A stretch of DNA of 64,000 nt from NCBI GenBank assembly GCA_964621755.1, contig CAZUPI010000003.1:20039-84038 (forward strand). Direction: 5' to 3'. Position 1 is the stretch's first letter. Each line of letters starts with the position of its first letter. The DNA is from UMGS1696 sp964621755 (GTDB lineage: Bacteria; Bacillota; Clostridia; Oscillospirales; CAG-272). The position numbers were made by a program, and so were the translations under genes. The notes under the pieces are model-generated. The model was not told where the DNA came from and ran no database searches. It saw only the letters and a program-made list of their open reading frames with translations. Positions 1 to 8,602 of this stretch are shown one piece after another.

Positions 1-2
1 CC

Positions 3-308
3 GACGGCTTTCTTGACGTCAAGGGTGTTTCCAATCAGGAGGTGTATGTGGGCATCCGGCCGGAAGGCTTTATCCTACGGGAGGATGGTCCGCTCTGCTG
101 CACGCTCAGCGCTGTAGAGGTCATGGGCCGGGACAGCAGTATCGTCTCTACCCACGAATTTTCTATAGGTCCAACGATACGCTCCATTATCAGTGCGGAG
201 AATATCGTAAATCTCGGGTCCCAGACAGTTCGTTTTGCCGTCAAACCGAACAAGGTCTTTATTTTCAATAAGGAAACCGAAGAACGAGTTTACTTCGACG
301 TGAATTGA
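3..308 (+). CDS. sugar ABC transporter ATP-binding protein, C-terminal part (window-truncated)
   Basis: The frame is open from the window edge to a TGA at 306-308, about 101 codons. The segment VYVGIRPEGF followed by a run of beta-strand-like sequence is the TOBE/OB domain that follows the nucleotide-binding domain in MalK/UgpC/MsmK ATPases; the closing residues (KVFIFNKETEERVYF) match the usual end of that family. The Walker motifs lie outside the window. It directly precedes two CUT1 permeases and a solute-binding protein, so it is probably the dedicated ATPase of that importer. Its tail resembles that of the stand-alone ATPase at 25321-26433 (HIFDKDTERYIV). Confidence 0.85.
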   Translation, partial: DGFLDVKGVSNQEVYVGIRPEGFILREDGPLCCTLSAVEVMGRDSSIVSTHEFSIGPTIRSIISAENIVNLGSQTVRFAVKPNKVFIFNKETEERVYFDVN

Positions 309-325
309 GAGGGCGGGAGGAGAAA

Positions 326-1216
326 ATGGATAACAGAAATATAAAAGGCTGGCTGTATCTTTTACCAGCGGTTCTTTTTCTGGGTCTTTTCATGGTATAT
401 CCTTTGGTTGACGTTTTTGTGTATTCCTTTGAGGAAGGGTATAACTCCGCATCCCAGACTTTTTTCGGCGTCGGACCATATAACTATTCCTACGTGCTGC
501 ATGACCCTTACTTCCTGCAAGCGGTAAAAAATACTTTTATATTGGTCATTATCACCGTACCGCTCTCTACGGGCATTGCTTTGCTGATTTCCGTCGGGCT
601 GAATTCGATTAAACCTCTCAGAAATCTGTACCAGACGGTTTACTTCCTGCCGTATGTGACCAATACGCTGGCTGTCGGCTTAGTCTTCATGATTCTGTTC
701 AAAAAGACAGCGTACAGCGATGGTCTTGTGAATCTGCTCATCAACTGGTTCGGCGGAAATTCGGTCGATTTTATCGACGGACCGTATTGGGCAAAAATGT
801 TCGTTTTGTGCTTCTATACCATATGGGTCGTCATGCCGTTTAAAATTTTAATTCTGACAAGCGCTTTGTCATCCGTCAAGCAGGATTATTACAACGCCGC
901 AAAGATTGACGGAACATCGAGATTCAGAATATTCACAAAAATTACGCTGCCCATGATTTCCCCGATGATTTTCTATTTGGTTATCACGGGCTTTATCGGC
1001 GCTTTCAAGGCATACAGCGATGCAGTTGCCTTATTCGGTACCGATTTGAACGCGGCGGGAATGAATACGATTGTCGGCTATGTTTACGATATGCTGTACG
1101 GCGACAGCGGCGGCTATCCGTCTTATGCCTCGGCTGCCGCGATACTGTTGTTTGCCATTGTCCTGACTATAACGTGTATCAACTTATTGCTCAGCAAGAA
1201 ACATGTTCATTATTAA
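326..1216 (+). CDS. CUT1 sugar ABC transporter permease (MalF/UgpA type)
   Basis: A 296-residue polytopic membrane protein of the binding-protein-dependent inner-membrane component family. Hydrophobic segments are spread through the length, and the cytoplasmic EAA loop that docks on the ATPase is seen as NAAKIDGTSRFRIFTKITLP, near residue 190. I chose the ATG at 326 because GGGAGG lies just upstream; the frame could extend to a TTG at 305 overlapping the previous stop, but that start has no ribosome binding site. It is the second gene of the sugar-uptake operon and pairs with the permease that follows. The substrate cannot be read from sequence; the family carries oligosaccharides, glycerol phosphate and similar compounds. 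Confidence 0.92.
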   Translation: MDNRNIKGWLYLLPAVLFLGLFMVYPLVDVFVYSFEEGYNSASQTFFGVGPYNYSYVLHDPYFLQAVKNTFILVIITVPLSTGIALLISVGLNSIKPLRNLYQTVYFLPYVTNTLAVGLVFMILFKKTAYSDGLVNLLINWFGGNSVDFIDGPYWAKMFVLCFYTIWVVMPFKILILTSALSSVKQDYYNAAKIDGTSRFRIFTKITLPMISPMIFYLVITGFIGAFKAYSDAVALFGTDLNAAGMNTIVGYVYDMLYGDSGGYPSYASAAAILLFAIVLTITCINLLLSKKHVHY

Positions 1217-1232
1217 AGAGGATAAAAGAATT

Positions 1233-2108
1233 ATGGGGAAGCAAGTTAATTTTGAGAAAATCGAAAAGTCTGCCAAAGCCCGGAAAACGGTCATCAACAT
1301 AATCACCTATGCACTGCTGACCTTTTGGGCAGTTATGGTGTTGTTTCCTTTTTATTGGATGGTTCTGACGTCCGTAAAAAGCTATAGCGGATACAACTCG
1401 GAATATATTCCGAAATTTTTTACCCTGTCGCCAACTTTGCAGAATTACGCGGACGCGTTTACCGCAGTACCGCTCGCAAAATATTTTTTGAATACCCTTA
1501 TCTTTACCGTTGCAACCACAGCCATTATGCTGGCGGTGATTATCCCCGCTGCCTTTGCCTTCGCCAGACTTAATTTCAGAGGGAAAAATATTGCGTTTAC
1601 CTTTTTTCTCTCACTGATGATGATACCGAACGAGCTGGTGATTATCACAAACTATACGACCATTACCAATTTGGATATGCGCAATACGTTTGCGGGGCTG
1701 ATTCTTCCGTCTGTCATGTCTGTTTTCTACATTTATTTACTAAAAGAGAATTTCGCGCAGATACCGGACGAGCTGTATTATGCGGCCAAGGTCGACGGAA
1801 CGTCCGATATGAAATATCTGCTGAAGGTCATGCTGCCTATCTGCAAACCCACGCTTGTGACAATCACGATATTGAAGGTCATCGAGTGTTGGAATTCTTA
1901 CGTATGGCCTCGGCTAATCACCGATGATGAAGCGTATTTTCTGGTCTCAAACGGCATTCAGGAAATCCGTGAAAACGGATTCGGCCGCGAAAATATTCCG
2001 GCGATGATGGCGGCGGTCGTGGTGATTTCCGTTCCTTTGGTCGTCCTGTTCCTGATATTCCGCAAAAAGGTAATGGCCGGTGTGGCAAGAGGAGGAACAA
2101 AAGGATGA
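1233..2108 (+). CDS. CUT1 sugar ABC transporter permease (MalG/UgpE type)
   Basis: A 291-residue second permease of the importer, with an N-terminal membrane anchor (LLTFWAVMVLFPFYWMVLTS) and the EAA loop YAAKVDGTSDMKYLLKVMLP. The start is placed at ATG 1233, behind AGAGG at 1217-1221. The frame also opens at ATG 1203, which would overlap the previous gene by 14 bp but lacks an evident ribosome binding site. The stop at 2106-2108 overlaps the start of the binding-protein gene (ATGA), so the two are probably translationally coupled. It would form the membrane channel with the upstream permease. Confidence 0.92.
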   Translation: MGKQVNFEKIEKSAKARKTVINIITYALLTFWAVMVLFPFYWMVLTSVKSYSGYNSEYIPKFFTLSPTLQNYADAFTAVPLAKYFLNTLIFTVATTAIMLAVIIPAAFAFARLNFRGKNIAFTFFLSLMMIPNELVIITNYTTITNLDMRNTFAGLILPSVMSVFYIYLLKENFAQIPDELYYAAKVDGTSDMKYLLKVMLPICKPTLVTITILKVIECWNSYVWPRLITDDEAYFLVSNGIQEIRENGFGRENIPAMMAAVVVISVPLVVLFLIFRKKVMAGVARGGTKG

Positions 2109-3742
2109 GCAGAATATGGAAAAGAATATCGTCCTTCCTGCTGGTATTGGTTGTCATCAGCTCCTCGGCACTTACCGGATGTCACGGTTCAAAAGGACTG
2201 GACGCTTTTGAAATGCCGGAGGAGTTCGATCTGTCAAGAGAGTATGAAATTACCTTCTGGGCGAAAAACGATACCAACAAGACGCAGACCCTCATCTACC
2301 AGAAAGCAATCGACGATTTTGAAGCGCTGTATCCGAATATCACCGTGAATCTGCGTCTGTATACGGATTACAGCAAGATTTACAACGACGTTATCACGAA
2401 TATTTCCACAGGAACGACCCCGAACGTCTGCATTACATATCCTGACCATATTGCGACGTATCTGACGGGTACGAATATTGTGGTCCCTCTGAATGAGCTG
2501 TTTGCCGACGCCCAATACGGTCTCGGCGGGAGCGAAGTCAGATTTGATTCCCCGACGCAGGAGGAAATCATCCCGCAGTTTTTGGAGGAATGCAAATTCG
2601 GCGGCTATTATTATGCGCTTCCTTTCATGCGCTCGTCGGAAGCTTGTTATGTAAACAAAACGTATGTGGAGGCCTTGGGATACACTTTGCCGGACGTTCT
2701 TACATGGGATTTTATCTGGGAGGTTTCCGAGGCGGCAATGGCGCAGGATGATGAGGGCAATTTCCTGCTCAACGGTCAAAAAGTCATGCTGCCCTTTATT
2801 TATAAGTCTACCGACAACATGATGATTCAGATGCTCAGGCAAAAAGGCGCCGGATATTCCACCGACAGCGGGGAAATTCTGATTTTCAACGATACTACGA
2901 AGGAATTGCTGTATACGATTGCCGAGCACGCAAAAAACGGTGCTTTTTCCACTTTCAAAATTTCCAGCTATCCCGCCAACTTTCTGGACGCCGGTCAATG
3001 TGTGTTTGCAATAGATTCCACAGCCGGTGCGACTTGGATGGGAACGTATGCACCGCTTTCCGATATCAGCGCGGACAGTATTGTGGAATTTGAGACCGAA
3101 GTTATGATGATTCCTCAGTTTGATACGGAAAATCCACAGATGATATCCCAGGGTCCTTCTGTTTGTGTGTTCAATAAGGAAGACCCGCAGGAAGTCCTAG
3201 CGTCGTGGCTTTTTACCCAATACTTATTGACCAATGAAGTTCAGATCGCCTACTCAGAAACGGAAGGCTATGTTCCCGTCACAGCGAAGGCACAGAATTC
3301 AGCCGAATACCAGGATTATTTATCCAGATGCGGCGAGGACAATACCACGTATTACGACATCAAGATAAAAGCGGCGCAATTGCTGTTAGACAACGTCAAT
3401 TATACGTTTGTGACGCCGGTATTCAACGGTTCGGCGTCGCTCCGCGACGCGGCTGGGCAGTTGATTGAAAACGTTACGAAATCCGTCAGAAGAAAAGAGG
3501 AGGTCAATGACGAGTACATTGAGAATCTTTATGATGACATCACATCTTTGTATCGTTTGAATCAAATCGGAAGTCAGAGCGGCTTCATAGCCGGCGGCAA
3601 AGCCGATTTAGGGGAACTTCCGAAAACGTCGGTGATTTTGTTATCGGCATTAGCCGGCGCATGGATTTTGATTGCCTTGTATGTTGCGGCTGGAGCAATA
3701 AAAAATATAAAAAAGATAAAAAATAAATCTGAAAAATATTGA
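2105..3742 (+). CDS. extracellular solute-binding lipoprotein with a C-terminal membrane helix
   Basis: A 545-residue family 1 solute-binding protein. The N-terminus has a lipoprotein signal with lipobox LTGC at about residues 23-26, so the mature protein should be lipid-anchored outside the cell. The body has the ordinary family features (YEITFWAKNDTNKTQTLIYQ near residue 47; TGTTPNVCITYPDH in the first lobe). It is about 100 residues longer than usual because the C-terminus carries a hydrophobic helix (SVILLSALAGAWILIALYVA, about residues 511-530) followed by a lysine-rich tail (KNIKKIKNKSEKY), predicting a second membrane anchor. It overlaps the upstream permease by 4 bp and is the last gene of the operon. 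The ligand is unknown, presumably a sugar. Confidence 0.88.
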   Translation: MSRIWKRISSFLLVLVVISSSALTGCHGSKGLDAFEMPEEFDLSREYEITFWAKNDTNKTQTLIYQKAIDDFEALYPNITVNLRLYTDYSKIYNDVITNISTGTTPNVCITYPDHIATYLTGTNIVVPLNELFADAQYGLGGSEVRFDSPTQEEIIPQFLEECKFGGYYYALPFMRSSEACYVNKTYVEALGYTLPDVLTWDFIWEVSEAAMAQDDEGNFLLNGQKVMLPFIYKSTDNMMIQMLRQKGAGYSTDSGEILIFNDTTKELLYTIAEHAKNGAFSTFKISSYPANFLDAGQCVFAIDSTAGATWMGTYAPLSDISADSIVEFETEVMMIPQFDTENPQMISQGPSVCVFNKEDPQEVLASWLFTQYLLTNEVQIAYSETEGYVPVTAKAQNSAEYQDYLSRCGEDNTTYYDIKIKAAQLLLDNVNYTFVTPVFNGSASLRDAAGQLIENVTKSVRRKEEVNDEYIENLYDDITSLYRLNQIGSQSGFIAGGKADLGELPKTSVILLSALAGAWILIALYVAAGAIKNIKKIKNKSEKY

Positions 3743-3766
3743 CTTATTTCCATTTTTATGTATAAT
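3739..3766 (+). promoter_or_regulatory. sigma-A type promoter for the lipoprotein gene
   Basis: TTGACT (3739-3744), a 16-bp spacer and TATAAT (3761-3766), 53 bp before the lipoprotein start. The -35 hexamer overlaps the stop codon of the binding-protein gene, so the lipoprotein has its own promoter directly behind the sugar operon. Confidence 0.7.
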
Positions 3767-3819
3767 AAGATTGGGTGTTAAAAATTAACTAAACCTAAAA
3801 TTAAGGAGAATAAATAGAA

Positions 3820-4587
3820 ATGAAAAAGATTATAGCTTTATTTTTAACTCTTACGCTTGCATTGACTTTCCTTGCAAGCTGTTCTGAGTCCAGAAGCAAC
3901 GAGACTGCCGGAAACGATGATGCTGCCGATGTGAAATCCGAAGGCGTTATGACCTATGCGGAATATATAGCAGCAGATGTTGATACTGAGGTTGTAATTG
4001 AAACCTACGTTCAGGCAAAGCAGTCCTGGTGGGATAACACAGCTACTGTTTATACACAGGACAAGGACGGCGCATATTTCTTATACAACATGACCTGCTC
4101 TGAAGAAGATTATGCAAAGCTGACTGCCGGAACAAAAATCAAAGTTACGGGCTACAAATCAGAATGGTCCGGTGAGGTTGAGATTATTGATGCAACCTTC
4201 GAATTTGAAGATGGCAGCTATGTTGCTCCGGCACTGGATGTTACATCGCTGCTCGGCACAGATGATCTGATTAAGCATATGAATGAATTTGTATCGTTCA
4301 AGGGCATGACGGTTGAAGCAGCCGGTCAGGATGAAAGCGGAAATGACGTAGCGTTCTTATACGGTTGGGACGGCTCCGGCGAAGACGGCGGCGACCTGTA
4401 CTTCAATGTTTCGCTGAACGGCACAACATACACATTCACAGTTAGATCTTATCTGTGCGACAATACGACAGATGTATACGCTGCAGTAAAAGCGCTGAAC
4501 ATTGGTGACACGATTGACCTCGAAGGCTTCCTGTATTGGTATGAAGGCGTTAACCCGCATATTACGTCTGTAACAGCGGCAAACTAA
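3820..4587 (+). CDS. OB-fold-like lipoprotein of unknown function
   Basis: A 255-residue secreted lipoprotein. The signal peptide ends in a lipobox-like LASC at about residues 18-21, followed by an acidic low-complexity linker. The mature part has two successive all-beta segments. The first (VVIETYVQAKQSWWDNTATV to KVTGYKSEWSGEVEII) reads like a nucleic-acid-binding-type OB fold as found in many Clostridia lipoproteins; the second (FVSFKGMTVEAAG to NIGDTIDLEGFLYWYEG) repeats the pattern. No catalytic motif is visible. It has its own promoter and terminator and a good ribosome binding site (AAGGAG), so it is monocistronic. I cannot assign a function. Confidence 0.8.
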   Translation: MKKIIALFLTLTLALTFLASCSESRSNETAGNDDAADVKSEGVMTYAEYIAADVDTEVVIETYVQAKQSWWDNTATVYTQDKDGAYFLYNMTCSEEDYAKLTAGTKIKVTGYKSEWSGEVEIIDATFEFEDGSYVAPALDVTSLLGTDDLIKHMNEFVSFKGMTVEAAGQDESGNDVAFLYGWDGSGEDGGDLYFNVSLNGTTYTFTVRSYLCDNTTDVYAAVKALNIGDTIDLEGFLYWYEGVNPHITSVTAAN

Positions 4588-4604
4588 CAAACAGTCATTT
4601 TGGG

Positions 4605-4634
4605 AATCACCTCGAAAGAGGTGGTTCTTTTTTT
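4605..4634 (+). terminator. rho-independent terminator of the lipoprotein gene
   Basis: AATCACCTC-GAAA-GAGGTGGTT makes a 9-bp stem (one G-T pair) with a GAAA tetraloop and a run of T residues directly after it. Confidence 0.9.
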
Positions 4635-4752
4635 CTCTGGAGGCTGCGTACAGGGAAGTATATGCCGTTTGCGTGCCAAAATGGTTGCGGCAGAAGGACT
4701 GACTTTCATGTGGAAATGAGGATGATGACATGCGACAAACGGTATGGAATTC

Positions 4753-4781
4753 TTGACATGATAAGTTAGGATTGATGTAAT
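4753..4781 (+). promoter_or_regulatory. promoter of the first ABC exporter operon
   Basis: TTGACA (4753-4758), a 17-bp spacer and TGTAAT (4776-4781). The implied 5' leader of about 170 nt carries the repeat and the palindrome described separately. Confidence 0.6.
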
Positions 4782-4803
4782 AAAAGTAGCGAATTTTATT
4801 TAT

Positions 4804-4896
4804 TAACGTGAGTTCGACGTGAAAATACTTTTTGAGATATTTTATAGCCTACCCCCTTTCAAAAAACTTTTCCCCGAGAACCATCCAACTCACGTT
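4804..4896 (+). repeat. short intergenic repeat bounded by AACGTGAGTT / AACTCACGTT, copy 1
   Basis: A perfect 10-bp inverted repeat (AACGTGAGTT at 4805-4814, AACTCACGTT at 4887-4896) bounds an AT-rich core. A related, shorter copy lies in opposite orientation at 8533-8602, beyond the far end of the ABC operon. Both share the left end (TAACGTGAGTT-GACG) and a right part reading CAAAAA-CTT-CCCC-AGAAC. There is no coding capacity, so it is a MITE-like or palindromic unit. Confidence 0.6.
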
Positions 4897-4903
4897 TATT
4901 TGC

Positions 4904-4928
4904 TGTGATAACATCAAATGTTATCACA
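4904..4928 (+). promoter_or_regulatory. perfect palindrome upstream of the ABC exporter (candidate operator)
   Basis: TGTGATAACAT-CAA-ATGTTATCACA: two perfect 11-bp arms around a 3-base centre, 20 bp before the GGAGG ribosome binding site. No T-run follows, so it is not a terminator. It could be a dimeric repressor operator or a leader hairpin controlling translation. Confidence 0.6.
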
Positions 4929-4957
4929 AGCCCCGACTTTATCCTATGGAGGTTGCG

Positions 4958-6673
4958 ATGAAATTTATCCTTCAGCGCATAAAGAAGCATTTGGGAATGT
5001 TTCTGATTGCAATTAGTTTTTTAACAATCGAAGCAATGGCTGATTTGCTGCAGCCCTCGTTGATGTCCAACATCGTCGATGAGGGAATCAAAAACCAGAA
5101 TACACGTCTGATATGGACATACGGCGGTATGATGCTGGGCGTAGCCATGATTGGCGCGTTGGGCGCAGTCATGCGGAATATTTATGCGAGCCGTACCTCA
5201 CAGCTGATTGGAAGGGAGCTGCACAGCGAGTTGTATCAAAAGGTGCAGACCCTTTCTTTTGAAAATATAGACCGCTTGCGGCCGGCATCCCTGATTACCC
5301 GTATTACCAACGACGTAACGCAAATGCAGAATTTCATCAACGGCTGTATGCGAATCATGGTCAAAGCGCCGATTACATGTGTCGGGGCAATTATATTAAT
5401 CATTGTGCAAACACCGGAGCTGCTGCCTATTATGGCGGTCATTGTAGTCATTTCTTCCTGTCTGGTTCTTGGAAATATGAAGCTGGGACATCCCCGTTTT
5501 CAGCGGTTACAGCTTAAATTGGACCGCCTGAATGACGTAAGCCAAGAATTTCTGACCTCAATCCGAGTGGTAAAGGCCTTCGGCGGCGAGCAGCAGGAGA
5601 GTGAAAAATTCAGTCAGGCAGCGGATGATTTGGCATGGGCAGGAACTTCCGCTACGCGCGTAATGGCTATCTTTGGCCCGCTTATCAATCTGACCGTGAA
5701 CTTGGGCATCGTTTTTTTGTTGGCGATTTCCGGTTATCAGGGCAGCATCCCCATCGGGAAAGTTATGGCTTCTGTCAACTATATGACACAGGTGCTCTTT
5801 GCGCTGGGCATGGTATCCAATATTCTGAATATGGCGGTGCGCGCCAGCGCGTCAGCGGGACGTGTGGAGGAGATTTTGCTGGAAGAACCTGCGCAGAAAT
5901 CCCCTGAACATCCCATACAGGTCGATGTGCAGGGAAACATCCGTTTTTCCGACGTTTCCTTCTGTTACGCGGAGGCGGCGCGTCCTTCTCTTACCCATAT
6001 TTCGCTGGATATTCAAGCCGGTGAGACAATCGGCATTATCGGTGCTACCGGCTCCGGCAAAACGACATTAGTCAATCTGGTGCCCCGCTTTTACGATGTT
6101 ACCGAAGGCGCTTTGTTCGTTGATGGTGTGAATGTAAACGATATGGATGAAGCGGTGCTTCGCAATGTCATTGCAGTCGTTCCACAGAAGGCGCTCCTGT
6201 TCTCCGGAACGGTGGAATACAATCTGCGGTGGGGAAAGGACGACGCGACGGAGGAGGAAATCCGGCAGGCAGCAGAGGTCGCCTGTGCGGATACGTTTAT
6301 CAAGCAGCTGACAGATGGGTACCAGACAGAGTTGGGACAAGCCGGCGTAAATCTGTCCGGCGGTCAAAAGCAGCGACTTTCCATTGCGCGGGCATTGATA
6401 CGAAAACCCAAAATTTTGATTCTGGACGACTGTACCAGTGCACTGGATGCTTATACGGAGGCCAAAGTTTTAAATGGTCTGCGGAACCTTTCCGGGCAAA
6501 TAACCGTACTTCTGATTAGCCAGCGGATTTCGACCGTGCGAAAGGCGGACCGGATTCTCTGTATGGAGGATGGGAAAGTGGTCGGCTATGGCAGTCATCA
6601 GGAGCTGATGGAAAACTGCAAACTGTATCAACAAATTTATCAATCTCAGATTGGAGGCGGAGAAAATGGCTGA
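4958..6673 (+). CDS. heterodimeric ABC exporter, half with degenerate catalytic residues
   Basis: A 571-residue type IV ABC exporter half: six-helix membrane domain (about residues 1-310) fused to a nucleotide-binding domain. Walker A is GATGSGKTTLVN and the signature is LSGGQKQRLSIARA. Walker B reads ILILDDCTSALD, with Asp where the catalytic Glu normally sits, and the switch region reads ISQRIST, with Gln in place of His. This D/Q pair is the established mark of the degenerate-site partner in heterodimers such as TM287/288 and BmrCD. The start at 4958 is set by GGAGG 5 bp upstream. It overlaps the next gene by 8 bp. It probably exports a drug or other amphipathic compound; the substrate is not readable. 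Confidence 0.93.
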   Translation: MKFILQRIKKHLGMFLIAISFLTIEAMADLLQPSLMSNIVDEGIKNQNTRLIWTYGGMMLGVAMIGALGAVMRNIYASRTSQLIGRELHSELYQKVQTLSFENIDRLRPASLITRITNDVTQMQNFINGCMRIMVKAPITCVGAIILIIVQTPELLPIMAVIVVISSCLVLGNMKLGHPRFQRLQLKLDRLNDVSQEFLTSIRVVKAFGGEQQESEKFSQAADDLAWAGTSATRVMAIFGPLINLTVNLGIVFLLAISGYQGSIPIGKVMASVNYMTQVLFALGMVSNILNMAVRASASAGRVEEILLEEPAQKSPEHPIQVDVQGNIRFSDVSFCYAEAARPSLTHISLDIQAGETIGIIGATGSGKTTLVNLVPRFYDVTEGALFVDGVNVNDMDEAVLRNVIAVVPQKALLFSGTVEYNLRWGKDDATEEEIRQAAEVACADTFIKQLTDGYQTELGQAGVNLSGGQKQRLSIARALIRKPKILILDDCTSALDAYTEAKVLNGLRNLSGQITVLLISQRISTVRKADRILCMEDGKVVGYGSHQELMENCKLYQQIYQSQIGGGENG

Positions 6674-8459
6674 GAAACGTCAAGAAGCGCCTGCTTCGGG
6701 AATCGGCGCGCAAAGACTGCAGGCGGCGGTGAAGCCCAAAAATATGAAAGGGACGTTGAGCAGGCTTTGGAAACTGACCTCCGGACATGCACACGGTCTC
6801 GTATGGATTCTGCTGTTTTCTGCCCTGGCCTCCGTATCGGCGATTTTATCTCCCTATGTAATTGGTAAAGTGGTTGACCGGGTTGACACGGGAAATCCCT
6901 TTCTGTTCTTGCTGATTTTGCTCGCGGGAATCTATGCTTGCGATTGGCTTTCCAGATTCATGCAGCAGTTTTTGATGGCGAGCGTAGGCCAGCGCCTCGT
7001 ATCACATATTCGCAAGGAACTCTTTGATAAGATGAAGCAGCTCCCGCTTGCATATTTCGATAAAAACGCGCACGGGGATTTGATGAGCCGCTTAACCAAT
7101 GACGTAGACAACATCAGTACCACGATTTCGGATTCGCTGACGCAGTTGATGATGCTCGGCTTTACTATCATAGGGGTACTGAGCATCATGCTGTATCTGA
7201 ACGTCGTGCTGACGCTGGTTTCTCTGGTTTCTGTCCTGTTGGTCTTTTTGTTGACGCGAATCATTACAAGCCGTACGCGCAAGCTCTTCCGCCAGCAGCA
7301 GGAGTATTTGGGACGGATGAACGGCGAAATCGAGGAAGGCATTTCCGGTCTGACTATGGTCAAGGCTTACGGCCGGGAACAGGCGATGTTTGAGCGTTTT
7401 GAAAAAGAAAATGAAGGCTTATGCAAGGTTGGTACACAGGCCCTCATCTGGTCGGGTTATTTGATGCCGATTATGAACGTAATCAACAATTTAAGCTATC
7501 TGGCGGTCGCTACGGTGAGCGGTCTGATGGCTGCGGAGGGATTGGTTTCGCTCAGCATCGTATCCAGTTTTGTGCTGTACTGCCGCCAATTGAGCCGTCC
7601 TTTTCTGGATATTGCCAGCATCTACAATACATTCCAGACGGCGGTAGCGGGAGCAGAGCGCATTTTCGTGATTTTCGACGAAGCGCCGGAGCCTGCCGAT
7701 ACACCGGAATCGATATCCGTAGAAAAGTTTAAAGGCAGAATTCAATTTGACCATGTAAAGTTTGGATATGAGCCGGAGCGTCTCATTTTGAAGGATCTGA
7801 ATCTGGACGTAGCGCCGGGCACAAAGGTCGCCATTGTAGGGGAAACCGGCGCCGGAAAGACGACGATTATCAATCTGCTGCCGCGGTTCTATGATGTTAC
7901 CGAAGGGCGGATACTGCTGGATGGCAGAGATTTAAGGGATTATCAGAGACGAAATCTCAGGAGCGCATTTGGCATCGTGCTTCAGGACACGGCGCTATTC
8001 CACATGAGCGTTCTGGAAAATATCCGTTATGGGCATTCGGAAGCATCTAGAGAACAAGTGGAGGCGGCGGCAAAGGCGGCGGGAGCAGACAGCATGATTC
8101 GTCGTCTTCCGCATGGGTACGATACGATTTTAGGGGAAGGGGGCAGTGTCCTCAGCCAAGGCGAGCGTCAGCTTATTACTATTGCGAGAGCCATGCTGGC
8201 GGATGCGCCCATTCTTATCCTTGATGAAGCTACCAGTTCAGTAGATACCGTGACCGAGCAGAAAATCCGCCGTGCAATGCTGGCGATGACGGAGGGTCGA
8301 ACCTCGTTCATTATTGCACACCGCCTTTCTACCATTCGCGATTCCGACGTGATTATCCTATTGGACCACGGTAAAGTGATAGAGATGGGCAACCACGAAG
8401 AACTGATGGCGCTCAACGGTCAATATGCAGGCTTATACCGCACACAGACAGGCGTGTGA
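6666..8459 (+). CDS. heterodimeric ABC exporter, half with intact catalytic Glu
   Basis: A 597-residue partner of the preceding gene, with a longer N-terminus. Walker A is GETGAGKTTIIN; Walker B is ILILDEATSSVD with the catalytic Glu; the switch is IAHRLST. Its signature is altered, LSQGERQLITIARA instead of LSGGQ. Thus the intact ATP site would combine this Walker A/Glu/His with the partner's good signature, and the degenerate site the reverse, as in BmrCD/TM287-288. The ATG at 6666 follows GGAGGCGGAG inside the end of the previous gene, indicating coupled translation. Confidence 0.93.
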   Translation: MAEKRQEAPASGIGAQRLQAAVKPKNMKGTLSRLWKLTSGHAHGLVWILLFSALASVSAILSPYVIGKVVDRVDTGNPFLFLLILLAGIYACDWLSRFMQQFLMASVGQRLVSHIRKELFDKMKQLPLAYFDKNAHGDLMSRLTNDVDNISTTISDSLTQLMMLGFTIIGVLSIMLYLNVVLTLVSLVSVLLVFLLTRIITSRTRKLFRQQQEYLGRMNGEIEEGISGLTMVKAYGREQAMFERFEKENEGLCKVGTQALIWSGYLMPIMNVINNLSYLAVATVSGLMAAEGLVSLSIVSSFVLYCRQLSRPFLDIASIYNTFQTAVAGAERIFVIFDEAPEPADTPESISVEKFKGRIQFDHVKFGYEPERLILKDLNLDVAPGTKVAIVGETGAGKTTIINLLPRFYDVTEGRILLDGRDLRDYQRRNLRSAFGIVLQDTALFHMSVLENIRYGHSEASREQVEAAAKAAGADSMIRRLPHGYDTILGEGGSVLSQGERQLITIARAMLADAPILILDEATSSVDTVTEQKIRRAMLAMTEGRTSFIIAHRLSTIRDSDVIILLDHGKVIEMGNHEELMALNGQYAGLYRTQTGV

Positions 8460-8481
8460 GCGCTGCAGGAGAATTTTGATG

Positions 8482-8516
8482 AAAAAAGGGTACTTTTTCA
8501 AAAGTACCCTTTTTAA
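8482..8516. terminator. bidirectional terminator between convergent genes
   Basis: GGGTACTTTT-TC-AAAAGTACCC flanked by A-runs on the left and T-runs on the right, so it can act on both strands. It separates the exporter operon from the convergent aminotransferase gene. Its sequence belongs to the dispersed hairpin family noted in the findings. Confidence 0.85.
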
Positions 8517-8532
8517 AACTTTTAAAATATGA

Positions 8533-8602
8533 TAACGTGAGCTTAATAAGTTCTTGGGGGAAGCTTTTTGATATAAAGCATCTCTCCGTCAAACTCACGT
8601 TA
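8533..8602 (-). repeat. short intergenic repeat, copy 2 (inverted relative to copy 1)
   Basis: TAACGTGAG at 8533-8541 and AACTCACGTTA at 8592-8602 bound the element. Its reverse complement aligns with the copy at 4804-4896 at both ends, with about 20 bp missing from the middle. An extra CTCACGTTAT follows directly (8603-8612), a tandem duplication of the terminal motif. Confidence 0.55.

Larger units (their letters stand above)
4588..4957. other. 370-bp gene-free stretch: terminator, promoter, short repeat and palindrome
   Basis: Contains the lipoprotein terminator (4605-4634), about 120 bp with nothing recognisable, a promoter (4753-4781), an inverted-repeat-bounded element (4804-4896), a perfect palindrome (4904-4928) and the ribosome binding site of the ABC exporter (GGAGG, 4948-4952). 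The exporter frame stays open upstream to 4832, but that extension runs through the repeat and has no ribosome binding site, so I do not count it as coding. Confidence 0.7.

Noticed and set aside
4832..4957. N-terminal extension of the first ABC exporter
   Set aside because: It runs through a repeat and palindrome and lacks a ribosome binding site, whereas ATG 4958 has GGAGG and fits the family start.
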